A stretch of 10,608 nt of DNA, from the NCBI GenBank assembly GCA_964496755.1, contig CAZCBD010000092.1, forward strand, positions 1 to 10,608. The letters run 5' to 3'. Position 1 is the first letter of the stretch. Each line of letters opens with the position of its first letter. This DNA comes from CAZCBD01 sp964496755. Lineage in GTDB: Bacteria; Bacteroidota; Ignavibacteria; Ignavibacteriales; Melioribacteraceae. The notes under the pieces were generated by a model, which was not told the DNA's origin, made no database searches, and saw nothing but the letters and a program-made list of their open reading frames with translations. This document shows, piece after piece, positions 1-7,098 of this stretch. The translations under genes were made by a program, and so were the position numbers.

Positions 1-2
1 AA

Positions 3-1109
3 ACAAAAAACATCTTTTCTTTAATGAAAGAACGAGAGCTTTTTTTACATCATCCATATGAATCCTTTTCTCCGGTAATTGATTTTATCAAACAAGCAGC
101 CGAGGATCCTGATGTGTTGGCAATCAAACAAACTCTTTATAGAGTAGGATTACATTCTCCAATCGTAAAGGCTTTAATTGAAGCTGCCGGAAGAAAAAAA
201 CAGGTTGCGGTTTTGGTTGAATTAAAAGCTCGTTTCGATGAAGAGAACAACATTTTCTGGGCCAGAGAATTAGAAAAAGCAGGCGTGCATGTAGTTTACG
301 GATTAGTGGGTCTGAAAACTCACGCCAAAATGACATTGGTTGTTCGTAAAGAGGCTGACGGTGTTAAAAGATATGTGCATTTGGGCACAGGCAATTACAA
401 TCCGATTACAGCAAGAATTTATACTGATTTTAGTTTTTTTACAACAGATACTGAAATTTGCAACGATGTTGCAGATGTTTTTAATTTTTTAACCGGATAT
501 TCGGAACAGAAAAAATTTAACTCTGTAGCCGTTGCTCCAATAAATTTACGAGAAACATTTTTAAAATTAATTGAGCGTGAAATTAAAAATGTAAAAAAAG
601 GTGGAAAGGGTCATTTAATATTTAAGCTTAATTCTCTGGTTGATCCTCAAATAATTGCTGCTCTTTACGAAGCTTCTCAAACAGGAATAAGAGTTGATTT
701 AATTGTAAGGGGCATTTGCTGTTTGGTACCACAAGTGCAAAATTTAAGTGAAAACATATTTGTTAAAAGCATTGTTGGAAGATTTCTTGAACATCATCGG
801 GCATATTATTTTTACAACAATGGCGAAGAAGAAGTTTATTTAAGTAGCGCCGATATTATGCCTAGAAATTTAGACCGTAGGGTTGAATTGTTTTTCCCGA
901 TTAAAAACAATTCAATCAAAAAAAATATTATTAAAAACGTATTGCTCACTTCTATTAATGATAACACAAAAGCTAAAATATTATTGCCCACGGGTAAATA
1001 TGTAAAAAATCATTCTGTGTTCAATTCCAAACCTTTATCTCTTCAAGATTGGTTAATTAAAAATGCATCTAAATTAACAAAAAAGAAAAAAGTTAAAAAA
1101 AACAAATAG
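3..1109 (+). CDS. ppk1: Polyphosphate kinase 1, C-terminal half (5' end cut by window edge)
   Basis: PPK1 reversibly transfers the ATP gamma-phosphate onto inorganic polyphosphate. The frame is open to the left edge, and the residues before the first ATG (position 24) still align with the family (NIFSLMKEREL against E. coli FSAIRERDV), so that ATG is internal. By alignment from memory with E. coli PPK1, about 328 residues are missing. Counting from the Met at 24, the two phosphohistidine-domain histidines are H100 in GLKTHAK (E. coli H435, the autophosphorylated residue) and H257 in FLEHHRAY (H592). The phosphate/Mg-site arginines are R40 in TLYRVG (R375) and R70 in KARFDEE (R405). The constant offset of 335 shows no indel across this core, so the C1/C2 catalytic domains look intact. 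The C-terminus ends in a lysine-rich tail (KLTKKKKVKKNK) beyond the usual fold. The next gene lies 131 bases downstream on the same strand, with no convincing terminator between. Confidence 0.96.
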   Translation, partial: TKNIFSLMKERELFLHHPYESFSPVIDFIKQAAEDPDVLAIKQTLYRVGLHSPIVKALIEAAGRKKQVAVLVELKARFDEENNIFWARELEKAGVHVVYGLVGLKTHAKMTLVVRKEADGVKRYVHLGTGNYNPITARIYTDFSFFTTDTEICNDVADVFNFLTGYSEQKKFNSVAVAPINLRETFLKLIEREIKNVKKGGKGHLIFKLNSLVDPQIIAALYEASQTGIRVDLIVRGICCLVPQVQNLSENIFVKSIVGRFLEHHRAYYFYNNGEEEVYLSSADIMPRNLDRRVELFFPIKNNSIKKNIIKNVLLTSINDNTKAKILLPTGKYVKNHSVFNSKPLSLQDWLIKNASKLTKKKKVKKNK

Positions 1110-1200
1110 CGTCTCATTCCAATACACAGTCTCAATACGAGAAATATTAATTCAACAGAATGTCTTTTTTTGAATTATCAAGTTATGTTTTTTCTGGCAT

Positions 1201-1208
1201 TAATTTTG
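1201..1208 (+). promoter_or_regulatory. Candidate Bacteroidetes-type -7 promoter element
   Basis: TAATTTTG matches the TAnnTTTG -7 box and lies 32 bases before the ATG at 1241. It continues as GGCAT, the same extension that follows the matching element of the next gene (1733-1740). No clear TTG -33 box sits at the expected distance, so the call rests on the -7 match and on its recurrence. Confidence 0.4.
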
Positions 1209-1240
1209 GCATTGGTAATAAATAATTTATTGAGGAAAAT

Positions 1241-1714
1241 ATGGAATTATTGCCAATAATATATCGTAGTTTATTTATATTCACGTTTTTTTTGATTGTT
1301 GTGTTATTTATCTCTTATGGTAGTTATATCATAAAAAAAAGAAAGAGAAATACACGGGCAACAAATAAAAGAAAGACTGCACAAAAACCACAAATTTCTT
1401 TGCAGGCTACAAATAATAATTATAGCCTCATCACTAAATCACGTATAATAAAAAAGGACAATAAAATTGTTTTAACCCCAAAAGAAAAACATCGTTTCAA
1501 AACGGAAATTAAAACAAATAATAATCACACCAAACCATACTATTCAAGACCTGAAAGAACCTTAAAAAAAAGAACACGACTTACGGTTATCAATGAGATT
1601 GAAACTACTGATCTTTCAGCTTTCGGCACAAATAATTCTCAATTTGATTTTACGACCGATTATTTAAACTGTTATGAAGACACTAAACAAGAAAACTTAG
1701 TAAAAGTAGGTTAA
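1241..1714 (+). CDS. Small single-pass membrane protein with basic tail (paralogue of 1765-2202)
   Basis: I do not recognise the family. The 157-residue product has one hydrophobic segment at about residues 10-31, followed at once by KKRKRN. By the positive-inside rule this puts the short N-terminus outside and a long, basic, low-complexity tail (Lys/Arg/Asn/Thr-rich, residues 32-157) in the cytoplasm. The N-terminus aligns without gaps to the downstream protein: IIYxSLxIF and ISYxSY are shared, with 15 of the first 37 residues identical. The tails are very different apart from a short TRLTVIN segment (residues 112-118) resembling TRVEILN in the neighbour. The last 40 residues are less basic (Asp/Glu/Phe/Tyr present). 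The start is supported by the SD TGAGGA four bases ahead (leader TGAGGAAAAT at 1231-1240). No enzyme motif is visible. A real gene is likely because the paralogous copy conserves its N-terminus. Confidence 0.75.
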   Translation: MELLPIIYRSLFIFTFFLIVVLFISYGSYIIKKRKRNTRATNKRKTAQKPQISLQATNNNYSLITKSRIIKKDNKIVLTPKEKHRFKTEIKTNNNHTKPYYSRPERTLKKRTRLTVINEIETTDLSAFGTNNSQFDFTTDYLNCYEDTKQENLVKVG

Positions 1715-1727
1715 TTTTTTCAAACAA

Positions 1728-1750
1728 ATTTGTATCTTTGGCATACAAAT
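1728..1750 (+). promoter_or_regulatory. Promoter-like -7 box inside an 8-bp perfect inverted repeat
   Basis: TATCTTTG at 1733-1740 matches the TAnnTTTG -7 element, 24 bases before the ATG at 1765. The arms ATTTGTAT (1728-1735) and ATACAAAT (1743-1750) form a perfect 8-bp dyad with a 7-base spacer that covers this box and the expected transcription start. It could be an operator for a dimeric repressor or a short hairpin at the 5' end of the mRNA. The arms have only one G or C pair each, so chance is not excluded. Confidence 0.4.
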
Positions 1751-1764
1751 AAATTAGAGACAAG

Positions 1765-2202
1765 ATGGATTTTATTTCAATAATTTATACAAGCCTATAT
1801 ATCTTTGTAGGAATTGCCGTAGTAGCAATAATAATTTCATACCTTTCTTACAAGTATAAACAAAAAAACAAATCGGAAAACATTACCGAATCTAAAAAAA
1901 CGATCCCTCCTCAAGTGAAGAAATTATTACAACTTTCCGAGGAAGAAGCAAAACGAAAAAAAATAGAAGAAGAAAAGAAAAAAGAAAAGGAAAGAATTAT
2001 ATATCACAAAAAGCATACAAGCAAAAGAAAATCTCACCATTCAAAAAATAAAACTACAAGAGTGGAAATTTTAAATCCTGCACAACTTTCTTCCACAAGC
2101 AATAAATCAACCGATAAAAACAATTATTTTTCTGAAAAGAAAAATAAAACTTCAAAAACACAAATAATTAATCCGTTTGAAAATTATGATGACAGTTTAT
2201 AA
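1765..2202 (+). CDS. Small single-pass membrane protein with Lys/His-rich tail (paralogue of 1241-1714)
   Basis: I do not recognise the family. The 145-residue product has one transmembrane segment at about residues 10-29, followed by KYKQKNK, which predicts a cytoplasmic tail. Residues 58-78 (SEEEAKRKKIEEEKKKEKER and flanks) form a highly charged segment likely to be a single helix or short coiled coil. Residues 81-99 are rich in His, Lys and Arg. The tail carries two copies of a similar short motif: TTRVEILNP (97-105) and TSKTQIINP (129-137), the second close to an acidic C-terminus (FENYDDSL). The first 37 residues align without gaps to the preceding gene, so the pair arose by tandem duplication. 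The SD is weak (AGAGA). The gene converges on the TPR gene with only 10 bases between their stop codons and no hairpin terminator there. Confidence 0.75.
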   Translation: MDFISIIYTSLYIFVGIAVVAIIISYLSYKYKQKNKSENITESKKTIPPQVKKLLQLSEEEAKRKKIEEEKKKEKERIIYHKKHTSKRKSHHSKNKTTRVEILNPAQLSSTSNKSTDKNNYFSEKKNKTSKTQIINPFENYDDSL

Positions 2203-2212
2203 TACTTTAGCC

Positions 2213-3829
2213 TTAAATTAATTTCTTTTTGGCACTTTCAATAAGCTGAGATGTTTTGGTAGCATAGTCGGGTTTTAATTCGTTTGCTTTTTCCCAATCT
2301 TCAATTGCCTCTTTATAGCGTTTAAGTTCGAAACATATTTTCCCACGCATAAAATATGCCTCTGCATATTTGGGCATTAAATCAATAGTACGGGTTAAAT
2401 CGTCAAAAGATTCATCCAATTGAGTGTTTTTTTCAAAAGCATTTGCTCTGTAAAAATATGTTAGTGCATGATCCGGATTTATTTTTAATGCTTTTGTAAA
2501 ATCCATAATGGCACTATGAAAATCTTCCATTCTTGATTTCAATCTTCCGCGTGCAACATAGGCTTTGAAAAACTCGGGGTCCAGTAATGCTTTTGTATAA
2601 TCTGCTAAAGCTCCTTGTGTATCGGCTAGCTTTTCTTTAGCTCTTGCGCGCTGATAGTAAGCTGTGTAATGCTCAGGATTAATTGTTATTAAATCAGTAA
2701 ATTGTTTAATTGCATCTTTAAATTTCTTCTGAAAATAAATAGCAATACCTAGATTTAGCATTGCATCAAGATTATCTTCTTTAATTGCTAAAACTCTTCT
2801 AAAATAATTTTCCGATTTTTTAAAGTTTTTGAGCTCAAGTTCAACTAAACCTAGTTCATAAAGTAATTCCCAAATATCCTCTTTTAACTTAAGAGCATCT
2901 TCAAAAGCTTTTCTTGCACCCTTGTAATCTTTCAAGCGTAATTTTAATTTGCCTTTTTGAAAATGAAAAGAATATTCATCGGGCTCAAACTCAATTATTT
3001 TATCAACATCCTCTAAAGCTCCCTTTATGTCTTTCAATTTCATTCTAACATCGGAACGAATTACATAAGCATCATAATATTTATTATTGAATTTTACAGC
3101 ATTATCTAAAGCCTTTAATGCATTTTCATAATCCTTGGATTCTTGATGAAACATTCCTAAATAGTAGTAGGCCTCTGCATCATTGGGTGATAGTTTAACA
3201 GCCTTTTCCAAATCGCTAACAGCAGTTTTAATTTTACCGCTTTTAAATTCTAAAAAACCTTTATAAATTATAGCTTTCGAATAATTTGCATTTATTTCCA
3301 AGGCCTTATCTAAATCCTCTTTGGCCTTGTCTAAATTTCCCAGTTCAATATTTGCTTTTCCTTTTTTTGTATAAATTGCTTCATCGGCCAAGCCCAAATC
3401 AATCATCTCGTCGCAAGCTGAAAGTAAAGATTCGTAATCTTTTGTTGCTTCAATTACGTTTATAAGCAAACTATAGCCGTCATCCTTGTTAGGAGATTGT
3501 GTAATAAAGGTTCTAACCGTTCTAATTGCATCTTCATATTTTTCATTTTTAAAATGAATTTTACTGAGAAAATAATAGCTGTTTATTGCTTCGGAAGGAT
3601 CTATCTGAATTGCATTTTCAAAAAATTGTTGAGCATTTTTAAAATCATCTTGAAAAAAATAGCATAACCCTTTGCCATAATAAGCACTGGCATTATCCGG
3701 TTCAATTTCCAACGCTTTATTATATTCCTCTATTGCTTTAGAATATTCTTTATCTTTGTATGCCGATAAAGCTACTCTTAAAATTTCTTCTACACCATTA
3801 TCTGAAAATAAATTTTTAAAAATGCTCAT
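2213..3829 (-). CDS. TPR-repeat protein, about 15 tandem repeats
   Basis: The 538-residue product is built almost wholly of 34-residue tetratricopeptide repeats, about 15 units from roughly residue 24 to 533. Typical units contain the AYYGKG, ALEIEP, AYYYLG, ALKINP and AYFMRG signatures. TPR arrays fold as a right-handed superhelix that binds protein partners; no catalytic domain is present. There is no signal peptide or membrane segment (N-terminus MSIFKNLFSDNGVEE), so it is probably cytoplasmic. One unit (KALLDPEFFKAY) is one residue short between helix B and the usual Pro position. The start is the only reasonable Met, since the next lies over 100 residues in, but the upstream bases (ATAAAATACAA) show no SD. 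It starts 43 bases after the stop of the S9 peptidase on the same strand, so co-transcription is likely. The binding partner cannot be told from sequence. Confidence 0.93.
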   Translation of the reverse strand: MSIFKNLFSDNGVEEILRVALSAYKDKEYSKAIEEYNKALEIEPDNASAYYGKGLCYFFQDDFKNAQQFFENAIQIDPSEAINSYYFLSKIHFKNEKYEDAIRTVRTFITQSPNKDDGYSLLINVIEATKDYESLLSACDEMIDLGLADEAIYTKKGKANIELGNLDKAKEDLDKALEINANYSKAIIYKGFLEFKSGKIKTAVSDLEKAVKLSPNDAEAYYYLGMFHQESKDYENALKALDNAVKFNNKYYDAYVIRSDVRMKLKDIKGALEDVDKIIEFEPDEYSFHFQKGKLKLRLKDYKGARKAFEDALKLKEDIWELLYELGLVELELKNFKKSENYFRRVLAIKEDNLDAMLNLGIAIYFQKKFKDAIKQFTDLITINPEHYTAYYQRARAKEKLADTQGALADYTKALLDPEFFKAYVARGRLKSRMEDFHSAIMDFTKALKINPDHALTYFYRANAFEKNTQLDESFDDLTRTIDLMPKYAEAYFMRGKICFELKRYKEAIEDWEKANELKPDYATKTSQLIESAKKKLI

Positions 3830-3872
3830 TTGTATTTTATCAGTTTTATTTTAACTTAAAATATTTTTGTTT

Positions 3873-5930
3873 TCACTTAAATGCAAGGTTTCTAATTAAT
3901 TTTTTTGAATCGTATGGTGCTTTCTTGCCACCAAGATATTTGTGAAACCATTCCAAATGCGCATTATAATATAATGGCATCGACTTAATATGGCTTGGCC
4001 AGTGCCCATCATTTTTAAAAACTATTAGCCTTGAAGCAATTTTTAATTTCTGAAGAACAGTAAAATAATACAAACTTTGAGTATATGGAACTCTGTAATC
4101 GCGTTCACCTGTAATGATTAAAGTTGGCGTTGAAAAATTTGACACATAATTAGAAGGGGAATATTTTTTATACAATGGGCTATTCCATGGTGTACCGGCA
4201 AATTCAAACTCCGGAAACCACAGTTCTTCGGTAACTCCGTAAAAAGAATTCATATCATAAAGACCCATCATTGATACTAAACATTTAAATCGTTTTGTCT
4301 TAGCCTGAAACCAATTCATCATGTAACCACCATAAGACCATCCCATTGCACCAATTCGTTCCGGGTCAACATAATCCAGGTTTTCCAACGAATCGGTGAT
4401 TTGCATTAAATCATCAAAAACCAATCCACCCCAATCTTCTGAAATAGCTTTTGTAAATTTCTGCCCATACCCTGTTGAACCGTGAGGATTCGGGAAAGCT
4501 AAAACATAACCGCTTCCCGGATAAATTTGCCAATCGCCACGAAAGGAATCCATCCACTGATATTGTGGCCCGCCGTGTACATTTAAAACTAAGGGATATT
4601 TTTTCCCTTTTATAAAATTGTGCGGTTTAACTATAAACACATGTATTTTTTCACCTGTTTTTGTTTTTACCCAAATACTTTCGGCCGGTCGGATATCAAC
4701 TTCATTTTTAATTTTCTGATTTACAAATGTAAGTTGCGTTATTTTTTTATTTCTTTCATTCAACGAATATAATTCATACGGATTGCCTACTGTTGATGAA
4801 AGAAAAATAATTTCATTAAACTTTTCGTTCAGTTTGAAACTTGAAACAACTTTGTTTTTAATAATTCTATCAACTTTATTTGAGGTTAAATTAATCTTTA
4901 ATAAAGGCATGTAACCTTTTTCGTGAATAGTAAAATATATTTCCTTTGAATTTGCACTCCATTCAAATTCGGAAACCCAATTATCAATTTCTTCGGTTAG
5001 AACTTTTATCTCTTTTGTCTTCAGATCATAAATTGCCAAACGAAATCTATCGGATTCATAATTCGGAATTTTCTGAAATTTAAAGGCAATTTTTTTACCA
5101 TCCGGAGAAAATTTAGGTTCGCCATCCCAAGCAAGATTTTTTTTAGTTAAATTTATTAATTCTTTTGTCTTAATATTTAACAAAAACAAATCCGAGTTCG
5201 TAGATTCGGCCGGATTTTCCACTCTTTTGGATTCAAAGACTAAATATTTTGAATCGGGGGAAATATCGTATTGACTGCCACCGCCGGCTTTAAAAGTTGG
5301 AGAATTCCAATTACCCGGTGTTAGATCAGTAATTTTCTTGGTTTTCAGATTTAACATAAATATATGATTAAACTTTCCATCTACATATTCCGTCCAATGC
5401 CGAACAAAAAGTTTATCCGATAAATGTGCTTGGATGGGACCATTTTTCATCGATTGACTGATTTTTTTATTTGCTTCGGAATCTGCCCCACATTCGGGAA
5501 AGACTTTCGACTGAAAAATTATATAATTGCCATCGGGTGAAAGCTTCGGAAAATTAATGCCGGTATAAAAATCCGTTAATTTTACAATTGCAGTATCATT
5601 TAATTCCCTTTTATATAATTGTGCTACACCCTTTTTATAGGCAATAAAAAAAATGCTTTTGCCATCTTTAGAAAAGAAGGGTGAATATGCCTTTTCAATT
5701 TTTTTGTACTCATTCCCCGATTTACTTAGAAAAACAACCGAAGTATTTGATTTTCCTTCAGTTAAGTTATAGTTGGTAACTAAAAAACACATTACCTGCC
5801 CTGATTTAGATATACCAGCTCCTGAAATACTTTTAATTTTATATAAGTCACTAATTGTAAAGGGTCTTTTTTGAGCGAAAGTTAAATTCAAAAATAATAT
5901 ACTAATAAAAGCTAAAATAAAAGGCTTCAT
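3873..5930 (-). CDS. Secreted S9-family serine peptidase (dipeptidyl-peptidase/acylaminoacyl-peptidase-like)
   Basis: A prolyl-oligopeptidase-clan enzyme that removes short units from peptide N-termini, probably in the periplasm. With the start at 5930 it is 685 residues. A signal peptide comes first (KPF, a hydrophobic core, then TFA-QK, cleavage near residue 19). Next is a beta-propeller with PD40-type blades (SPDGNYIIF at 131-139, SPDSKYLVF at 224-232, SPDGKKIAF at 275-283), then an alpha/beta-hydrolase domain from about 430. Triad: S532 in GWSYGG, D611 in GERDYRVP and H643 in NDGHWPSH. HGGPQ (about 452-456) is the usual oxyanion-loop segment. Length and layout match the S9C group that includes bacterial DPP5-like enzymes, but substrate specificity cannot be read here. 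The frame runs on to 5960, but 5930 has an SD (TGAGGA, spacing 4) and begins the signal peptide exactly. The TPR gene follows 43 bases downstream. Confidence 0.93.
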   Translation of the reverse strand: MKPFILAFISILFLNLTFAQKRPFTISDLYKIKSISGAGISKSGQVMCFLVTNYNLTEGKSNTSVVFLSKSGNEYKKIEKAYSPFFSKDGKSIFFIAYKKGVAQLYKRELNDTAIVKLTDFYTGINFPKLSPDGNYIIFQSKVFPECGADSEANKKISQSMKNGPIQAHLSDKLFVRHWTEYVDGKFNHIFMLNLKTKKITDLTPGNWNSPTFKAGGGSQYDISPDSKYLVFESKRVENPAESTNSDLFLLNIKTKELINLTKKNLAWDGEPKFSPDGKKIAFKFQKIPNYESDRFRLAIYDLKTKEIKVLTEEIDNWVSEFEWSANSKEIYFTIHEKGYMPLLKINLTSNKVDRIIKNKVVSSFKLNEKFNEIIFLSSTVGNPYELYSLNERNKKITQLTFVNQKIKNEVDIRPAESIWVKTKTGEKIHVFIVKPHNFIKGKKYPLVLNVHGGPQYQWMDSFRGDWQIYPGSGYVLAFPNPHGSTGYGQKFTKAISEDWGGLVFDDLMQITDSLENLDYVDPERIGAMGWSYGGYMMNWFQAKTKRFKCLVSMMGLYDMNSFYGVTEELWFPEFEFAGTPWNSPLYKKYSPSNYVSNFSTPTLIITGERDYRVPYTQSLYYFTVLQKLKIASRLIVFKNDGHWPSHIKSMPLYYNAHLEWFHKYLGGKKAPYDSKKLIRNLAFK

Positions 5931-5934
5931 ATTT

Positions 5935-5940
5935 TCCTCA
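5935..5940 (-). promoter_or_regulatory. Ribosome-binding site that sets the S9 peptidase start
   Basis: On the minus strand TGAGGA lies four bases before the ATG at 5930-5928. This selects that Met over the in-frame Met at 5960. The 18 bases TTTATTGAGGAAAATATG (5945-5928) are identical to those at the start of the small membrane protein gene at 1241. Confidence 0.75.
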
Positions 5941-6167
5941 ATAAAAATTGTAAATAGCACTTTAAAATAAAAACAATAAAACTAAAAATTATATTTAAAA
6001 TAATTCGGTTTTCTTCAATCGAGAAATAATTTTCCGATAGTTATTTATTAAATGTTAAAGTTTTAAGTAATAACACTTTTTAGTTTTCGAAATAATTATT
6101 AAATTAAGAATTACATATAGGTTTATTTTAACTTTTAATTTTTAAAATTAGTAGTGGAAAAAATAAC
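5941..6167. other. Divergent intergenic region between S9 peptidase and HDOD gene
   Basis: This very AT-rich spacer must hold promoters for both divergent genes. For the HDOD gene the best candidate is TAACTTTT (6129-6136), one base off TAnnTTTG, 31 bases before the ATG. I see no convincing box for the S9 gene on the other strand. GAAATAATT occurs twice (6023-6031 and 6089-6097) but is uninformative at this base composition. I see no small gene or stable hairpin. Confidence 0.4.
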
Positions 6168-7046
6168 ATGGACGAGCAAATCCTACAAAATAAACAAAAG
6201 AAAACAAATCTAATTTTATCTAACGTTTATAATTTACCGGCATTGTCAACCACAATGATGGAAGTAACTAAAATGCTAGATAATCCGTCCACAAACACTG
6301 CTACACTTTCTAAGATAATCGGGAAAGATCAAGGTATAGCAACAAAAATTTTATCGATTGCTAATTCTCCTCTATACGGTTTAAGAAGACGAGTTTCAAC
6401 AATTGATTTTGCAATACTTGTTATTGGATTTTTAGAAATCAAAAACATTATTCTTGCACTGTCAATGATGGAATCTTTCCGAAACAAAACCGATAAATTC
6501 TTAAACCAAAAAGAATTCTGGTTACACTCAATGATTACGGGAAATGCAGCAAAAAGAATTGCGGACGATTTGGGATATTCAAAAACAGGTGAAGCTTTTA
6601 TTGGTGGTTTATTACATGATTTGGGAATTCCTGTAATTCATAAATATTTTCATACGGCTTTTGTTGAAATTGTTAACCAAATTAAATCTAACGGTGGAAA
6701 TTATTTGGATACTGAGATTGAACATCTTGGATACAATCACATGGAGATCGGAAAATTTTTAAGTGAAAAATGGAATTTGCCTTCTGTTTTATGCGAAATT
6801 ATTGAGTTTCACGAAACACCGTCCAAAGCAAATGAAAACAAAGAATTAATCGCAATAGTGCATTTAGCTGATTATGCTACGCAAAAATTACAAATCGGAA
6901 GTTTCTATTGGGATGAGGGATTAAAATTAGACCCTGAAGTTGCTAATATTCTTCATTTTGAAAGTATTGAAAAAGTTGAAGAATTCATTGATAAATACAA
7001 AGAATTGTTTGAAGATGAAATTAACAATTCCGGTAATTTGTTATAA
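6168..7046 (+). CDS. Stand-alone HDOD-domain signalling protein
   Basis: The HDOD domain is an HD-superfamily fold found in bacterial signal-transduction proteins, usually thought to be a scaffold or sensor rather than a hydrolase. The 292 residues are essentially one HDOD domain: NLPALSTTMMEV (22-33), KDQGIATKILSIANSPLYG (53-71) and the VSTIDFAILVIGF helix (76-88) are diagnostic of the family. HD-type ligand positions are largely kept: H120 (FWLHS), H150-D151 (GLLHDLG), H191 (YNHMEIG), H215 (EFHETP) and D234 (HLADYA). The second His of the HH pair found in many HD phosphohydrolases is Glu216. No receiver, GGDEF, EAL or membrane domain is attached, so it must work by partner binding or expression level. 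The SD is weak (GTGGA, about nine bases ahead). The gene ends 25 bases before a bidirectional terminator shared with pepF. Confidence 0.9.
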   Translation: MDEQILQNKQKKTNLILSNVYNLPALSTTMMEVTKMLDNPSTNTATLSKIIGKDQGIATKILSIANSPLYGLRRRVSTIDFAILVIGFLEIKNIILALSMMESFRNKTDKFLNQKEFWLHSMITGNAAKRIADDLGYSKTGEAFIGGLLHDLGIPVIHKYFHTAFVEIVNQIKSNGGNYLDTEIEHLGYNHMEIGKFLSEKWNLPSVLCEIIEFHETPSKANENKELIAIVHLADYATQKLQIGSFYWDEGLKLDPEVANILHFESIEKVEEFIDKYKELFEDEINNSGNLL

Positions 7047-7070
7047 CAAAATTTATTATTTAAATGTAAA

Positions 7071-7098
7071 AAAAAGGATTGCCAAAGCAATCCTTTTT
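7071..7098. terminator. Bidirectional intrinsic terminator between HDOD and pepF genes
   Basis: Perfect 12-bp arms AAAAAGGATTGC (7071-7082) and GCAATCCTTTTT (7087-7098) flank a CAAA loop. Rightward transcripts end in the TTTTT arm. Leftward transcripts end in a run of eight U (from A at 7068-7075). The first base of the right end, 7098, is also the last base of the pepF TGA stop, so the hairpin begins immediately at the end of that gene. Confidence 0.9.

Noticed and set aside
24..26. ATG as the start of the polyphosphate kinase gene
   Set aside because: The frame is open to the left edge and the residues before this Met align with PPK1, so it is an internal Met of a truncated gene.
124..336. 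Minus-strand 70-codon ORF
   Set aside because: It lies wholly inside the strongly conserved ppk1 coding region in another frame, and its product resembles nothing I recognise.
1111..1134. Direct repeat GTCTCA (1111-1116 and 1129-1134)
   Set aside because: Six bases repeated once in a short intergenic region is within chance and has no flanking mobile-element features.
1148..1177. Inverted repeat TAATTCAA/TTGAATTA after ppk1 as a terminator
   Set aside because: The 14-base spacer, near absence of G or C in the arms and lack of a following T run make it a poor terminator.
2203..2212. Terminator between the convergent small membrane protein and TPR genes
   Set aside because: Only 10 bases separate the stop codons, and I found no hairpin there or in the flanking coding ends.
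5931..5960. Ten-codon N-terminal extension (MLFTIFIEEN) of the S9 peptidase
   Set aside because: It would bury the signal peptide and run through the SD TGAGGA that fits the ATG at 5930.
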